From contig CALWWW010000015.1 of NCBI GenBank assembly GCA_944385365.1, positions 1-58,117 of the forward strand: a stretch of DNA of 58,117 bases. Direction: 5' to 3'. The notes under the pieces were generated by a model. The model was given only the letters and a program-made list of their open reading frames with translations. It ran no database searches and had not been told where the DNA came from. This DNA is from an uncultured Oscillospiraceae bacterium (GTDB lineage: Bacteria; Bacillota; Clostridia; Oscillospirales; Oscillospiraceae). Shown piece after piece: positions 43,027 through 51,042 of this stretch; positions within the stretch are counted from its first letter, which is position 1; every line of letters starts with the position of its first letter. A program made the position numbers and the translations under genes.

Positions 43027-44340
43027 TTAATCCCAGACGGACTCCACATCCCGGGACAGAATGGTGCCGGTGGTGCCGTCGATCTCAAATTCGTACTCGT
43101 AGTTGTTGTAGACGATCTTCACTTCGTATTCCACACGGCCATCGTCATAGTCCCGCTTGGCCTGCCGGATATGGGAGCTGGACGCGCCGGAGACCTGAGA
43201 CAGGGCGATGGACTTGGCCTTTTCCAGGCCGATATCGGTGCCGGACTGGGTGGGGCGGGTGTAGTGATCGGCGTCGTAATCGAAGCTGAGCACCGCGCCG
43301 GTGCTGGCGTCGATCTCATAGTCGTATTCCTTGTAGTCGGCGGTGTAGAACTCCACGTCGTAGACGGAACGGCCATCGTCCCAATCCAGGGTGGCCCGAA
43401 CGAACGTGACCTGGGAGGCGCTCAGACCGGCATGGGCCAGTGCCTTGGACTTGGCAGTCTCGGCGGAAATGGTGGTACCGGTGGAGGGCTGGGACGGACG
43501 GGTGTAGTGGTCGGCGTCATAGTCGAAGCTGAGGACCGCGCCGGTTTTGGCGTCGATCTCGTAGTCATACTCCTTGTAATCGGCGGTGTAGAATTCCACG
43601 TCGTAGACGTAGCGGCCATCGTCCCAGTCGGGATAGGCCCGAACGAAGGTGACCTGGGAAGCGCTCAGACCAGCGTGGGCCAGAGCCTTGGTTTTGGCGG
43701 TCTCGGCGGTGATATAGGTGGTGGAGCCGGTGCTGCCGGAACCGGGGCCGAAGCTGTCGGCGTCAGTGACCAGATTGCCGGAGTTGTCCACGCTGCCGCT
43801 GAGGGTCACAGTCTGGGTGGCGTTGTCCCAGCTGACCACCTTACCCATCAGCTCACCCACGGCCCGGATGGGCAGGTAGGTGACGCCGTTGTGCAGCAAG
43901 GGATAGACCCGGTTGCCGCCGGCATCGTAGAACTGCTGGGTCACGCCGTCCACAATGATGGTGAAGTCGTCCCGCAGGGAGACGGACACGGTGGATTCCT
44001 TGGGGTTCACATCGGGGGTACCGGTGGCGGCGGCTGCGGTCCGGGGGCTGGTGAGGGTGATGGTCTTGGTGTCGTTGTTCCAGTCCACATTCATGTTCAT
44101 CAGTTCACCGATGGAGCGGACCGGCAGATAGGTGGTGCCGCCGTAGGAAATGGGGTGGACCTCCTGGCCGTTGATGGCGTAGAAGGTGCGGGCCACACCG
44201 TCCACCACAATGGTGCGGTCGGGCATCACCTGGGCATTGCCGTAGGTGACGGCCAGAGCAGGTGTGGCGGAGGTCAGCAGCAGAGTAACGGCCAGGGCAG
44301 CCGGAGCCAGACGGCGGAAGATGGTACGATGCTGTTTCAT
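43027..44340 (-). CDS. Secreted stalk-domain and triple PepSY-like protein
   Basis: A 437-residue exported protein. A signal peptide (about 1-29, cleavage near ALA) is followed by two copper-amine-oxidase-N-like stalk domains (about 35-98 and 118-182, each with the pattern TYLPVRSIGELM / TYLPIRAVGELM). Three PepSY-like repeats end the protein (about 212-280, 292-360 and 370-437). The first two are nearly identical (ALAHAGLSASQVTFVRA, VYDVEFYTADYKEYDYEID), implying recent tandem duplication. PepSY domains often inhibit proteases or bind cell-envelope ligands; here the role is unknown. Confidence 0.8.
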   Translation of the reverse strand: MKQHRTIFRRLAPAALAVTLLLTSATPALAVTYGNAQVMPDRTIVVDGVARTFYAINGQEVHPISYGGTTYLPVRSIGELMNMNVDWNNDTKTITLTSPRTAAAATGTPDVNPKESTVSVSLRDDFTIIVDGVTQQFYDAGGNRVYPLLHNGVTYLPIRAVGELMGKVVSWDNATQTVTLSGSVDNSGNLVTDADSFGPGSGSTGSTTYITAETAKTKALAHAGLSASQVTFVRAYPDWDDGRYVYDVEFYTADYKEYDYEIDAKTGAVLSFDYDADHYTRPSQPSTGTTISAETAKSKALAHAGLSASQVTFVRATLDWDDGRSVYDVEFYTADYKEYDYEIDASTGAVLSFDYDADHYTRPTQSGTDIGLEKAKSIALSQVSGASSSHIRQAKRDYDDGRVEYEVKIVYNNYEYEFEIDGTTGTILSRDVESVWD

Positions 44341-44412
44341 AGGTCATTCTCCTTTTCTTTTTTGAATCCTTGGAAAGACGTTTCTGTTTGCTTGTCTTTA
44401 TCCTACCGCCCC

Positions 44413-44434
44413 ATTATTAAAGTTACATTAAAAC
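44413..44434 (-). promoter_or_regulatory. Possible response-regulator site before the PepSY gene
   Basis: ATTAAAG and ATTAAAA recur with an 11-base period (44416-44422 and 44427-44433), like the direct repeats bound by OmpR/PhoB-type regulators. They lie upstream of the gene near a non-consensus -10 (TAGGAT). No canonical -35 is present, which would fit activator dependence. Confidence 0.35.
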
Positions 44435-44530
44435 ACTGGGAAAATCTTCACAAAATAAAATGCCGTAAAAGCGGCGCTCCCGTGGACGGTATGGCAGCTC
44501 TGGAAAGCGGAATTAAAAAGAATAACAAAC

Positions 44531-44565
44531 CGGGTGCGCCGCAACTTCCATTACAGCGCACCCCG
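44531..44565 (-). terminator. Gene-end hairpin after the GH3-like gene (family C)
   Basis: Read on the minus strand, CGGGGTGCGCTGTAA pairs with TTGCGGCGCACCCG around TGGAAG, the same loop as the prfC terminator. The U-tract is poor (GGTTTGTTATT). Base changes relative to prfC compensate each other in the stem. Confidence 0.65.
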
Positions 44566-44576
44566 TATGGTATGGT

Positions 44577-46709
44577 TTATCGGACCAGCTTCCGGAAGCT
44601 GGGGGCGTCGAGAATCAGGCGCAGTGTCCGCAGCGCCGCCTGCTCCAGCAAGGGACGGCCGGGGAACCGGGAGAACAGCTCACCGGCGGCAAAGGTCATG
44701 CCGTCAAAGTGCCACTCGTCATAGAGCACATCGGACAGAATCCGATTATCCAGACTCAGAGCCTCGCCGCAAACGGCAATGGACGGGGCCAGCAGCGCCT
44801 TGGGCTGTCCCAAGGTCACAGCGATTTCAAAGCCCAGCAGTTCAAACTCCCGCAGGGTCCGCTCGGTGACGGTGATCTCCACCGCGCTTTCCACATGGCG
44901 CAGGGCGGCCATGGCGTGCTGCTGGCAGCCCTGAATCAGCCAGGCGGCGCAGAGACCCGACACCACCGGGTCCTCGGAGAACGCGCCGTGGTAGCAGTCG
45001 CTGCGGGGGTCCCGATGGACCGTGGCCGAGGGGGCCAGCCAGAGGTCCACGCCGAATTCCCGCATTTCGCGGCCCACGGCGCTGCCCACGCTGTGGAGCA
45101 GCTCCCGGTCGAACGAGCAGGCCAGCAGGCTGGGGGCCGGGAAGGCAGTGACGTACTGATGGGCCACCACTTCGCCGTCGTCATCCTTGATATCGCGGGT
45201 CAGCCGCAGGCCGTCGCAGCCCTTGGCGATGGTGATGGAGGGGATGCCGTACCGGCTGTAGAGGTCGGCGGAAGCGCCCCAGGCGCCGGGCACCGGCGAC
45301 TGGCTGGAGCCGAAGTTGCAGACCAGCGCCCGCAGATCGTGCTCGTCCATGGTCGCCACCAGCTGGCGCAGGTCGTAACGGCCCTCGTAAACGTCCAGCA
45401 GAGAGATGCCCTCCTTGCCGCCGCGGCAGCCGGGGAACTTCTTGGAATAGCGGACCACCTCGGCTTGCAGCTGCCGGGCAGACAGACGGATGGCCCGCTT
45501 GCGGGACACATTGCGCTCCTCGTCCTCGCCGGGATAGGTAAAGGCTTTGGCGCCCTTTCGGGAACGGACCGTCTCCGGCGGCTGCTCCACGCAGTTTTTC
45601 ACCTGCTTGGTGACGATGGGCTTGGGCACATAGATGCTGCCGGCAATGGTGGTGTTGCGGCTGTGGGTGCCGATGCGGATATCATAGTAACCGGCGTCCA
45701 GCTTCCAGGTGGCCGTGTAGGTATCGAACCGGGCCAGCTGGGACACGGGGAAAGACAGCTGGATGGTCTCCGATTCGCCGGGCTGCAGCAGCCCCGTCTT
45801 GGCGAAGGAGTTGAGGATGTACACCGGCTGGGACACCTCCGTGTCGGGAGCCGAATAATAAACCTGCAAAACCTCTCGGGCCGGATACGTCTCCGAAGCG
45901 TTTTCAATGGTGGCCTCCGCCGTTACTACGCCGTTGTCCAGGCCCACGGAATAGGAAGTGAGGATGGGTTTGCCGTAGCTGAGGCCGTAACCGAAGGGAT
46001 AGAGCACGTCCTTGCCGAAGGAGTCGTAATAACGGTAGCCGGTGTAGAGGTCGGTCCGCATGGCCGCCGTGTCGAACTGGTCGGGACGGACAGGCCAGGT
46101 GTCGGCCAGCTTGCCGGAGAAAACGGCACGGCCTGTGAGCAGGTCCGTCAGCGCGCCGCCGCCCTCCTGTCCGGCCAGACCCATAAACACAATGGCCGTG
46201 ACCATGGGAGAAACACCGGCAATGTCCATATAACCGGGGGTGTTGAGGACCAGCACCGTCCGGCTGTGGGCTTTGGTGACGGCTTCGATAAGCTGCATCT
46301 CCTCGGGACGCAGATGGTAGTCGTAGCCGTCATGGGGACGGGTTATGACAATCACGGCGGCCTGGGTCCGGCCCGCCACGGCAGGAATGTCCAGCATGGC
46401 CGGGAGGATTTCACCGGCGTTGGGGTTTTGCAGCAGGGCGTTGCGGTATTTGTGGCTCAGCAGGCCGTCGGGGATCACCTGGTCGGAGTTCATCAGGCCG
46501 TCAAGCACGTTGATGGTGCGCCAAGCCTGGATACCGCCGGTGAGGGCCGTGCGCAGCTGGCCCATGCCATAAACGGCAATGGGCAGGGCGTGGCCGTCCA
46601 CCGCCAGCAGCGGCAGGGTATGTCTGACGTTTTTCAGGAGCACCATACTGCCGGCGGCCGCCGAACGGGCCACCATGGCGCTTTCTGTCATTCGAGGGGT
46701 CAAGTCCAT
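44577..46709 (-). CDS. Circularly permuted GH3-like protein with degenerate active site
   Basis: A 710-residue protein with GH3 domains in permuted order: the alpha/beta sandwich first (about 15-235, VLLKN..LPL, LAGQEGGGALTDLLTGRAVFSGKLADTWP, YPFGYGLSYG), a fibronectin-III-like domain (about 262-355) and the TIM-barrel-like domain last (about 425-710, LLDVYEGRYDLRQLVATMDEHDLRALVC). The catalytic features are lost: the ADGP substrate aspartate reads AKGC, KHF-NNQE reads RHVESAVE, and the nucleophile motif VSDW reads MTFAAG. It has no signal peptide. A pseudoenzyme, perhaps binding a sugar, is my reading. GGAGG precedes the ATG. Confidence 0.8.
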   Translation of the reverse strand: MDLTPRMTESAMVARSAAAGSMVLLKNVRHTLPLLAVDGHALPIAVYGMGQLRTALTGGIQAWRTINVLDGLMNSDQVIPDGLLSHKYRNALLQNPNAGEILPAMLDIPAVAGRTQAAVIVITRPHDGYDYHLRPEEMQLIEAVTKAHSRTVLVLNTPGYMDIAGVSPMVTAIVFMGLAGQEGGGALTDLLTGRAVFSGKLADTWPVRPDQFDTAAMRTDLYTGYRYYDSFGKDVLYPFGYGLSYGKPILTSYSVGLDNGVVTAEATIENASETYPAREVLQVYYSAPDTEVSQPVYILNSFAKTGLLQPGESETIQLSFPVSQLARFDTYTATWKLDAGYYDIRIGTHSRNTTIAGSIYVPKPIVTKQVKNCVEQPPETVRSRKGAKAFTYPGEDEERNVSRKRAIRLSARQLQAEVVRYSKKFPGCRGGKEGISLLDVYEGRYDLRQLVATMDEHDLRALVCNFGSSQSPVPGAWGASADLYSRYGIPSITIAKGCDGLRLTRDIKDDDGEVVAHQYVTAFPAPSLLACSFDRELLHSVGSAVGREMREFGVDLWLAPSATVHRDPRSDCYHGAFSEDPVVSGLCAAWLIQGCQQHAMAALRHVESAVEITVTERTLREFELLGFEIAVTLGQPKALLAPSIAVCGEALSLDNRILSDVLYDEWHFDGMTFAAGELFSRFPGRPLLEQAALRTLRLILDAPSFRKLVR

Positions 46710-46757
46710 GGAAAAACCTCCTTCTTCCTTCTGAAAGGGCTATGTTTTTTCACCTAT

Positions 46758-46786
46758 ACTATACTCTATCCGACACCGTTTCACAA
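46758..46786 (-). promoter_or_regulatory. Promoter of the GH3-like gene
   Basis: On the minus strand TTGTGA (46781-46786) and TATAGT (46758-46763), spacer 17 bases. Confidence 0.65.
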
Positions 46787-46899
46787 TCGGAAGTTGACGG
46801 CGGCGGGGAAAATTTTTTTACCGACTGAATTCATGGGAACGCGCACCGCGGCGGGGATATACTGTGGAAACAGTACGCAATACAAAGGAGGAATATCCC

Positions 46900-47547
46900 A
46901 TGAAGCAACAAGGACGCATTCTCTGGGCCGTGGCCATGACGGCGGCCACGGTGACAACCATCAGCGGATATACGCTGGCCGTCAGCCGCCAGCCCATGCC
47001 GGAGCTGCCCCCGGCGGTCACTCTGGAAACGGTGGCGGAACCCCTGCCCAGTGAACCCCTGCTGGTGGTCCTGCGGGATGAGACGAAGGAGCAGGGCGCA
47101 ATCACTGTGACGGACGAAGCCGGGGAACCGGCGGCCACGGCGGAGAAAAACGCCCTGGGCGAGTACATGCTGGAGCTGGAGCCGGGCCAGCGGTACACGG
47201 TGACCACCGACAGCGGCCTGGAAACGGCCTTTTATCTGGAGGAGAACGCCGCCGTCTCCAACGTCACCGGCAGCGGCTGGACCGACGGCGAGCAGCTCCA
47301 TCTGGACCGGGAAATCCGGTGTACCCTGCGGATTCTGCGGGCCGGGGGCGCGGAATGCCTGTATACTCTGACGGGAAACGGCGTGGCGGAACAACGGACC
47401 CTGTACACCAGCGAGGGGGGCAGTCAGGCCCAGGCGGTGTTTGCCGGATTGGAGCCGGGAACGTATACCCTCAGTGATACGGACGGTTTGCTGCGCACGG
47501 TCCATCTGACAGAGAAACAGCCGGAGGTGGTGCTGGGCCTGGATTAA
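46900..47547 (+). CDS. Exported protein with prealbumin-like repeats, unknown
   Basis: A 215-residue protein with an N-terminal signal or anchor segment (about 8-27, ILWAVAMTAATVTTISGYTLAV) and beta-rich domains with EYMLELEPGQRYTVTTDSG and AVFAGLEPGTYTLSDTDG, resembling the Ig/prealbumin-like modules of surface proteins. No sortase motif is seen. ATG 46900 has AAAGGAGG upstream. A TATACT lies at 46858-46863, but no matching -35 is evident. A family B repeat follows the stop. Confidence 0.65.
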   Translation: MKQQGRILWAVAMTAATVTTISGYTLAVSRQPMPELPPAVTLETVAEPLPSEPLLVVLRDETKEQGAITVTDEAGEPAATAEKNALGEYMLELEPGQRYTVTTDSGLETAFYLEENAAVSNVTGSGWTDGEQLHLDREIRCTLRILRAGGAECLYTLTGNGVAEQRTLYTSEGGSQAQAVFAGLEPGTYTLSDTDGLLRTVHLTEKQPEVVLGLD

Positions 47548-47570
47548 GAACAGGCCGATCAAAGATAAAA

Positions 47571-47825
47571 GTTTTACTCGATTTTTTTCAAAAAATCGCG
47601 GAGTCCAGAGGCAGCGCCTCTGGTCGCCCGTCGCAACGGGCGAAACACCCGCTGGCCGCAGCCAGCGAAACACCCGCCCGCCGCAGCGGGCGAAACACCC
47701 GCGCCGCGCACGGCGCGAAACTCCCTGTCGTCCAAAGCGCCATCCGCAGATGGCGCAATCCCCAGGGCGCCAGCCCTAAGGCCGCCGTCCCCACCCCTAT
47801 GCGGGTGGCGGACGGCGGCCTTTTT
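47571..47825 (+). repeat. Family B hairpin-train repeat, copy 2
   Basis: Same architecture as copy 1, beginning 23 bases after the exported-protein stop. The early hairpin reads CAGAGGC-AGC-GCCTCTG instead of GGGGGC-AGC-GCCCCC, so both arms changed together. The four 25-bp modules (47625-47649, 47650-47674, 47675-47699, 47700-47724) are in the order P-B-P-A, different from copies 1 and 3. It ends in the AAGGCCGCCGTCC/GGACGGCGGCCTT stem and TTTTT, a probable terminator. Confidence 0.85.
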
Positions 47826-47837
47826 GTACGTTCCATC

Positions 47838-47962
47838 GTAGGGCGCGGCATCCCTGACGCGCCCAAACCGCATTCCATCCGGGGCCGTCAAGGATGCCGG
47901 CCCCTACGCCGGTGGTGGTTGACAGTGCAGCACGGCGGCGGGACACGCAGGTCCCGCCCTAC
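47838..47962. repeat. Family A hairpin trio
   Basis: Three hairpins at 47838-47864, 47881-47907 and 47937-47962, identical in order and type to 42463-42587, with related spacers (GGTTGACAGTGCAG versus GGTCGATGGTGCAT). It directly follows family B copy 2; 47548-48343 carries no gene. Confidence 0.8.
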
Positions 47963-48014
47963 GTCCATTGTGGGTGGTGCGTTTGTGTTCGTGGGTTAAC
48001 AGATGATCCTCACC

Positions 48015-48255
48015 GTCCACCCCCGCAAGGGGCGGCGGCGGGGACCATGGCCGTTGGCCGGGGGTTGCGCCATCTGCGGATGGCGCTGGGGACGATTGGG
48101 GTGTTTCGCCCGCTGCGGCGGGCGGGTGTTTCGCTGGCTGCGGCCAGCGGGGATTTCGCGCCGTGCGCGGCGCGGGTATTTCGCCCGCTGCGGCGGGCGA
48201 CCGGGGGCGCTACCCCCTGGACCCCTGCGATTTTTTGAAAAAAATCGAGTAAAAC
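48015..48255 (-). repeat. Family B hairpin-train repeat, copy 3 (inverted)
   Basis: Read on the minus strand it starts GTTTTACTCGATTTTTTTC at 48255 and carries four 25-bp modules (48175-48199, 48150-48174, 48125-48149, 48100-48124) in the order P-A-B-P, then the GCGCCATC-CGCA-GATGGCGC hairpin. The final terminator stem has decayed. It lies 3' of the minus-strand SPFH gene, so all three copies are in the sense orientation of the gene before them. Confidence 0.82.
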
Positions 48256-48292
48256 TTTTATCTTTTTCTCTCAAGAACCGCCACATCTGGAA

Positions 48293-48324
48293 AAAGGCGC
48301 GCTGCAAGCTCCCTTGCAGCGCGT
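48293..48324 (-). terminator. Terminator after the SPFH gene
   Basis: On the minus strand GACGCGCTGCAAG and CTTGCAGCGCGCC form a stem of about 12 bp around GGAG, followed by TTTTT. The stem core matches the family C gene-end hairpins. Confidence 0.85.
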
Positions 48325-48343
48325 CTTCCTTATTATTATGCAA

Positions 48344-49234
48344 TTATCCGTTGAAAACTTCCTTGGCCGTGGCAGCCAGACCCGCCAATCCCTGAATCTC
48401 CGAGGGAATGATGATCTTGGTAGCCTTGCCGTCGGCCACTTTCTGCATGGCTTCCAGAGCCTTGAGCTTGATGACCTGATCGTTGGGGGCGGCCTCGTTG
48501 AGCATCCGCATGGAATCGGCCAGAGCCTTCTGGACTTCCAGAATGGCGGCGGCCTCGCCTTCGGCCTTCAGCACCGCCGCCTGCTTCTCGGCGTCGGCCC
48601 GCAGAATGGCGGCTTCCTTTTCGCCCTCGGCCACCAGAATGGCGGAGCGCTTGGCGCCCTCGGCCTGCAAAATGGCCTGTCGGCGGTCCCGCTCGGCCTT
48701 CATCTGCTTTTCCATGGAACTCTGGATGTCCTGCGGCGGCACAATGTTCTTGACCTCCACGCGGTTGACCTTGATGCCCCAGGGGTCCGTGGCTTCGTCC
48801 AGGATGGCCCGCATCTTGGTGTTGATGACGTCACGGCTGGTGAGGGTCTGGTCCAGCTCCAGGTCGCCGATGATGTTTCTCAATGTGGTAGCCGTCAGAT
48901 TTTCGATGGCGCTCATGGGGTGCTCCACACCGTAGGTGTACAGCTTGGGATCGGTGATCTGGAAGTACAGCACCGTGTCGATCTGCATGGTGACGTTATC
49001 CTTGGTGATCACCGGCTGGGGCGGATAGTCCAGGACCTGCTCCTTGAGGCTGATCTTCTTGACGACCCGCTCGATAAACGGGACCTTCAGATGGAGACCC
49101 ACCTCCCAGACGGTCGAGAACGCGCCCAGGCGTTCGATGACGTAGGCCTTGGACTGCTGGACGATGTGGACGTTGGAGATGATCAGAATCAGCACCGCCA
49201 CGGCCAGAATGGCCAATGCAATATAGCCTCCCAT
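48344..49234 (-). CDS. SPFH/band 7 domain protein (stomatin/QmcA-like)
   Basis: A 296-residue membrane-anchored scaffold protein. An N-terminal helix (about 5-24) is followed by the SPFH domain (about 25-190: VQQSKAYVIERLGAFSTVWEVGLHLKVPFIERV, YFQITDPKLYTYGVEHPMSAIENLTATTLRNIIGDLELDQTLTSRD) and an Ala/Glu-rich coiled coil. Such proteins form membrane microdomain cages and are usually paired with an NfeD protein, as here. GGAGGAG precedes the ATG; the gene follows nfeD by 33 bases. Confidence 0.9.
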   Translation of the reverse strand: MGGYIALAILAVAVLILIISNVHIVQQSKAYVIERLGAFSTVWEVGLHLKVPFIERVVKKISLKEQVLDYPPQPVITKDNVTMQIDTVLYFQITDPKLYTYGVEHPMSAIENLTATTLRNIIGDLELDQTLTSRDVINTKMRAILDEATDPWGIKVNRVEVKNIVPPQDIQSSMEKQMKAERDRRQAILQAEGAKRSAILVAEGEKEAAILRADAEKQAAVLKAEGEAAAILEVQKALADSMRMLNEAAPNDQVIKLKALEAMQKVADGKATKIIIPSEIQGLAGLAATAKEVFNG

Positions 49235-49267
49235 AGTTTGCTCCTCCTTGTTTCTTCAAAATCGGAT

Positions 49268-49717
49268 TTATACCTTTGCCAATACGGCAACCGGCTCCAC
49301 AATGACCTTGACGCCGTCGATGGCCACCACCTTGACCCGTTCTCCGGCGGAGACCTTGTGGCCGTCGCGGGTGCGGGCGCTCCACTCCACGCCGCTGAGC
49401 TTCACGGCGCCGGTGGCGGCAATGTTGTCAATGTCCTCGGTGACCACGCCCACCATGCCGATCATTCGGTGGACGTTGGTGGGCAGGGGCTTCTGGATGC
49501 CCTTCTTTTTGACCAGGGGCCGCAGACAGGCCAGCAGAATAGCCGACACCACCACAAAGCAGCCCAGCTGCACCTTGAAATTCAGGCCCAGCAATGTTGC
49601 AATCATGGCCGCTACAGCGCCGCCCGCAAACCAGACGGACACCATGGCATAGGTGACGCCCTCCACAATGCCCATGACGATGGCCACGGCCAGCCAGGCA
49701 TATACCATCGCTGTCAT
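49268..49717 (-). CDS. NfeD-family membrane protein
   Basis: A 149-residue protein: three or so membrane helices (about 3-75, VYAWLAVAIVMGIVEGVTYAMVSVWFAGGAVAAMIATLL) and a C-terminal OB-fold domain (MIGMVGVVTEDIDNIAATGAVKLSGVEWSART...GERVKVVAIDGVKVIVEPV). NfeD proteins work with SPFH partners encoded next to them, as with the downstream gene. ATG 49717 has GGAG eight bases upstream. Confidence 0.88.
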   Translation of the reverse strand: MTAMVYAWLAVAIVMGIVEGVTYAMVSVWFAGGAVAAMIATLLGLNFKVQLGCFVVVSAILLACLRPLVKKKGIQKPLPTNVHRMIGMVGVVTEDIDNIAATGAVKLSGVEWSARTRDGHKVSAGERVKVVAIDGVKVIVEPVAVLAKV

Positions 49718-49755
49718 TGGTTTCACTCCTTCCGTCGGCAGTTCGCCTTGTACTT

Positions 49756-49784
49756 ATTTTACTATGTTTTGCGCCGTTTGCCAA
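49756..49784 (-). promoter_or_regulatory. Promoter of the nfeD-SPFH operon
   Basis: On the minus strand TTGGCA (49779-49784) and TAAAAT (49756-49761), spacer 17 bases. Confidence 0.65.
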
Positions 49785-49899
49785 TGCGTAAAGTCTGACA
49801 GAAAGAAATTTTACAAATTTGACACACTGTATGGTTTTTTCCATGCTTCTATGATAGAATGGCCGTTGAATCCCAAGAGAAAAGAGAAGAATCGAAACC

Positions 49900-51018
49900 A
49901 TGTTCAACAAACTCATTTCCATTGTCAAAAAAGATGTGGTCCTGTCGGTGGCGGCGGTATTGGCCATACTCTCCTCCTTTGTGGTGCCGCCGGACAGCAA
50001 GTACCTGTCCTACATCGACTGGAACACCCTGATTCTGCTGTTCTGCCTGATGCTCATTGTGGGCGGCCTCCGGGCCGAGGGCGTCTTTGAAGCCATCGGC
50101 CACAAGCTCCTGGGCCGGGTCCGCACGGCACGGGGCGTGGTGCTGACGCTGGTGGGTCTCTGCTTTTTCAGCAGCATGTTCATCACCAATGACGTGGCCC
50201 TGATCACCTTCGTTCCCTTCGGCATCTTCCTTTTGGAAACGGCGGGCCTGTCCTCCCGGCTCTGTCTGGCCGTCACCCTGATGACCATTGCCGGCAACCT
50301 GGGCAGCATGGTCACCCCCATGGGCAACCCCCAAAACCTGTACCTCTACTCCATTTCCGGTCTGGGGCTGGGGGAGTTTCTGCTGCTGCTTCTCCCCTAC
50401 GGCGCGGCGGCGGGCGTATTGCTGGCCGGTTCCGCCGTGGTACGCTTCCCTGCCAAGGCTGTAACGGTTCCCGCCAAGACGCTGCCCGCCCTGCGGATGC
50501 GGTACGTCTGGGCCTATCTGGCCCTGTTCGCCCTGTGTCTGCTGACCGTGGCCGGGGTCCTCTCCAAGCCGGTGGTGCTGGTCATTGTTCCCCTGGCCGT
50601 GCTGGTGCTGGACCGGCGGCTCTTCCGGCGGGTGGATTACGCCCTGCTGGTGACCTTCGTCTGCTTCTTTATCTTTGTGGGCAATATCAAGCGGCTGGAG
50701 GAATTGCAGGTCTTCCTCAGCAGCGCCCTGGCCGGACGGGAGCTGCCCCTGTCGGTGCTGATCAGTCAGGTCATCAGCAACGTCCCCGCCGCCATTCTCC
50801 TGTCCAACTACACCGAAAATATCCCGGCCCTGCTCATCGGCACCAACCTGGGCGGCCTGGGCACCCTTATCGCCTCCATGGCCAGCCTGATCTCCTGGAA
50901 GCAGATCGCCGCCAAGGATGCCGCATTGAAAAAGCCCTATTTCCGCACGTTCACCGTGTGGAACGTGGGATTTTTGATCGTATTGTATCTGTTTTCCTGT
51001 CTGCTGCGGGCCGTCTGA
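49900..51018 (+). CDS. ArsB/NhaD-superfamily anion or Na+/H+ transporter
   Basis: A 372-residue polytopic membrane protein (about ten helices). MFITNDVALITFVPF and the pseudo-repeat SQVISNVPAAILLSNYTENIPALLIGTNLGGLGTLIASMASLISW are typical of the ion-transporter superfamily that includes citrate, arsenite (ArsB) and NhaD carriers; the N-D and N-P pairs lie in the two hairpin regions. The substrate cannot be told. AGAGAAAAGAGAAGA precedes the ATG, a weak ribosome site. Confidence 0.8.
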   Translation: MFNKLISIVKKDVVLSVAAVLAILSSFVVPPDSKYLSYIDWNTLILLFCLMLIVGGLRAEGVFEAIGHKLLGRVRTARGVVLTLVGLCFFSSMFITNDVALITFVPFGIFLLETAGLSSRLCLAVTLMTIAGNLGSMVTPMGNPQNLYLYSISGLGLGEFLLLLLPYGAAAGVLLAGSAVVRFPAKAVTVPAKTLPALRMRYVWAYLALFALCLLTVAGVLSKPVVLVIVPLAVLVLDRRLFRRVDYALLVTFVCFFIFVGNIKRLEELQVFLSSALAGRELPLSVLISQVISNVPAAILLSNYTENIPALLIGTNLGGLGTLIASMASLISWKQIAAKDAALKKPYFRTFTVWNVGFLIVLYLFSCLLRAV

Positions 51019-51042
51019 CCGGCCGGAAAGGATGTTACCGTT

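Noticed and set aside
44709-47054. 781-codon plus-strand frame across the GH3-like gene
   Set aside because: Shadow of the minus-strand GH3-like gene and part of the next one; no domain and no ribosome site.
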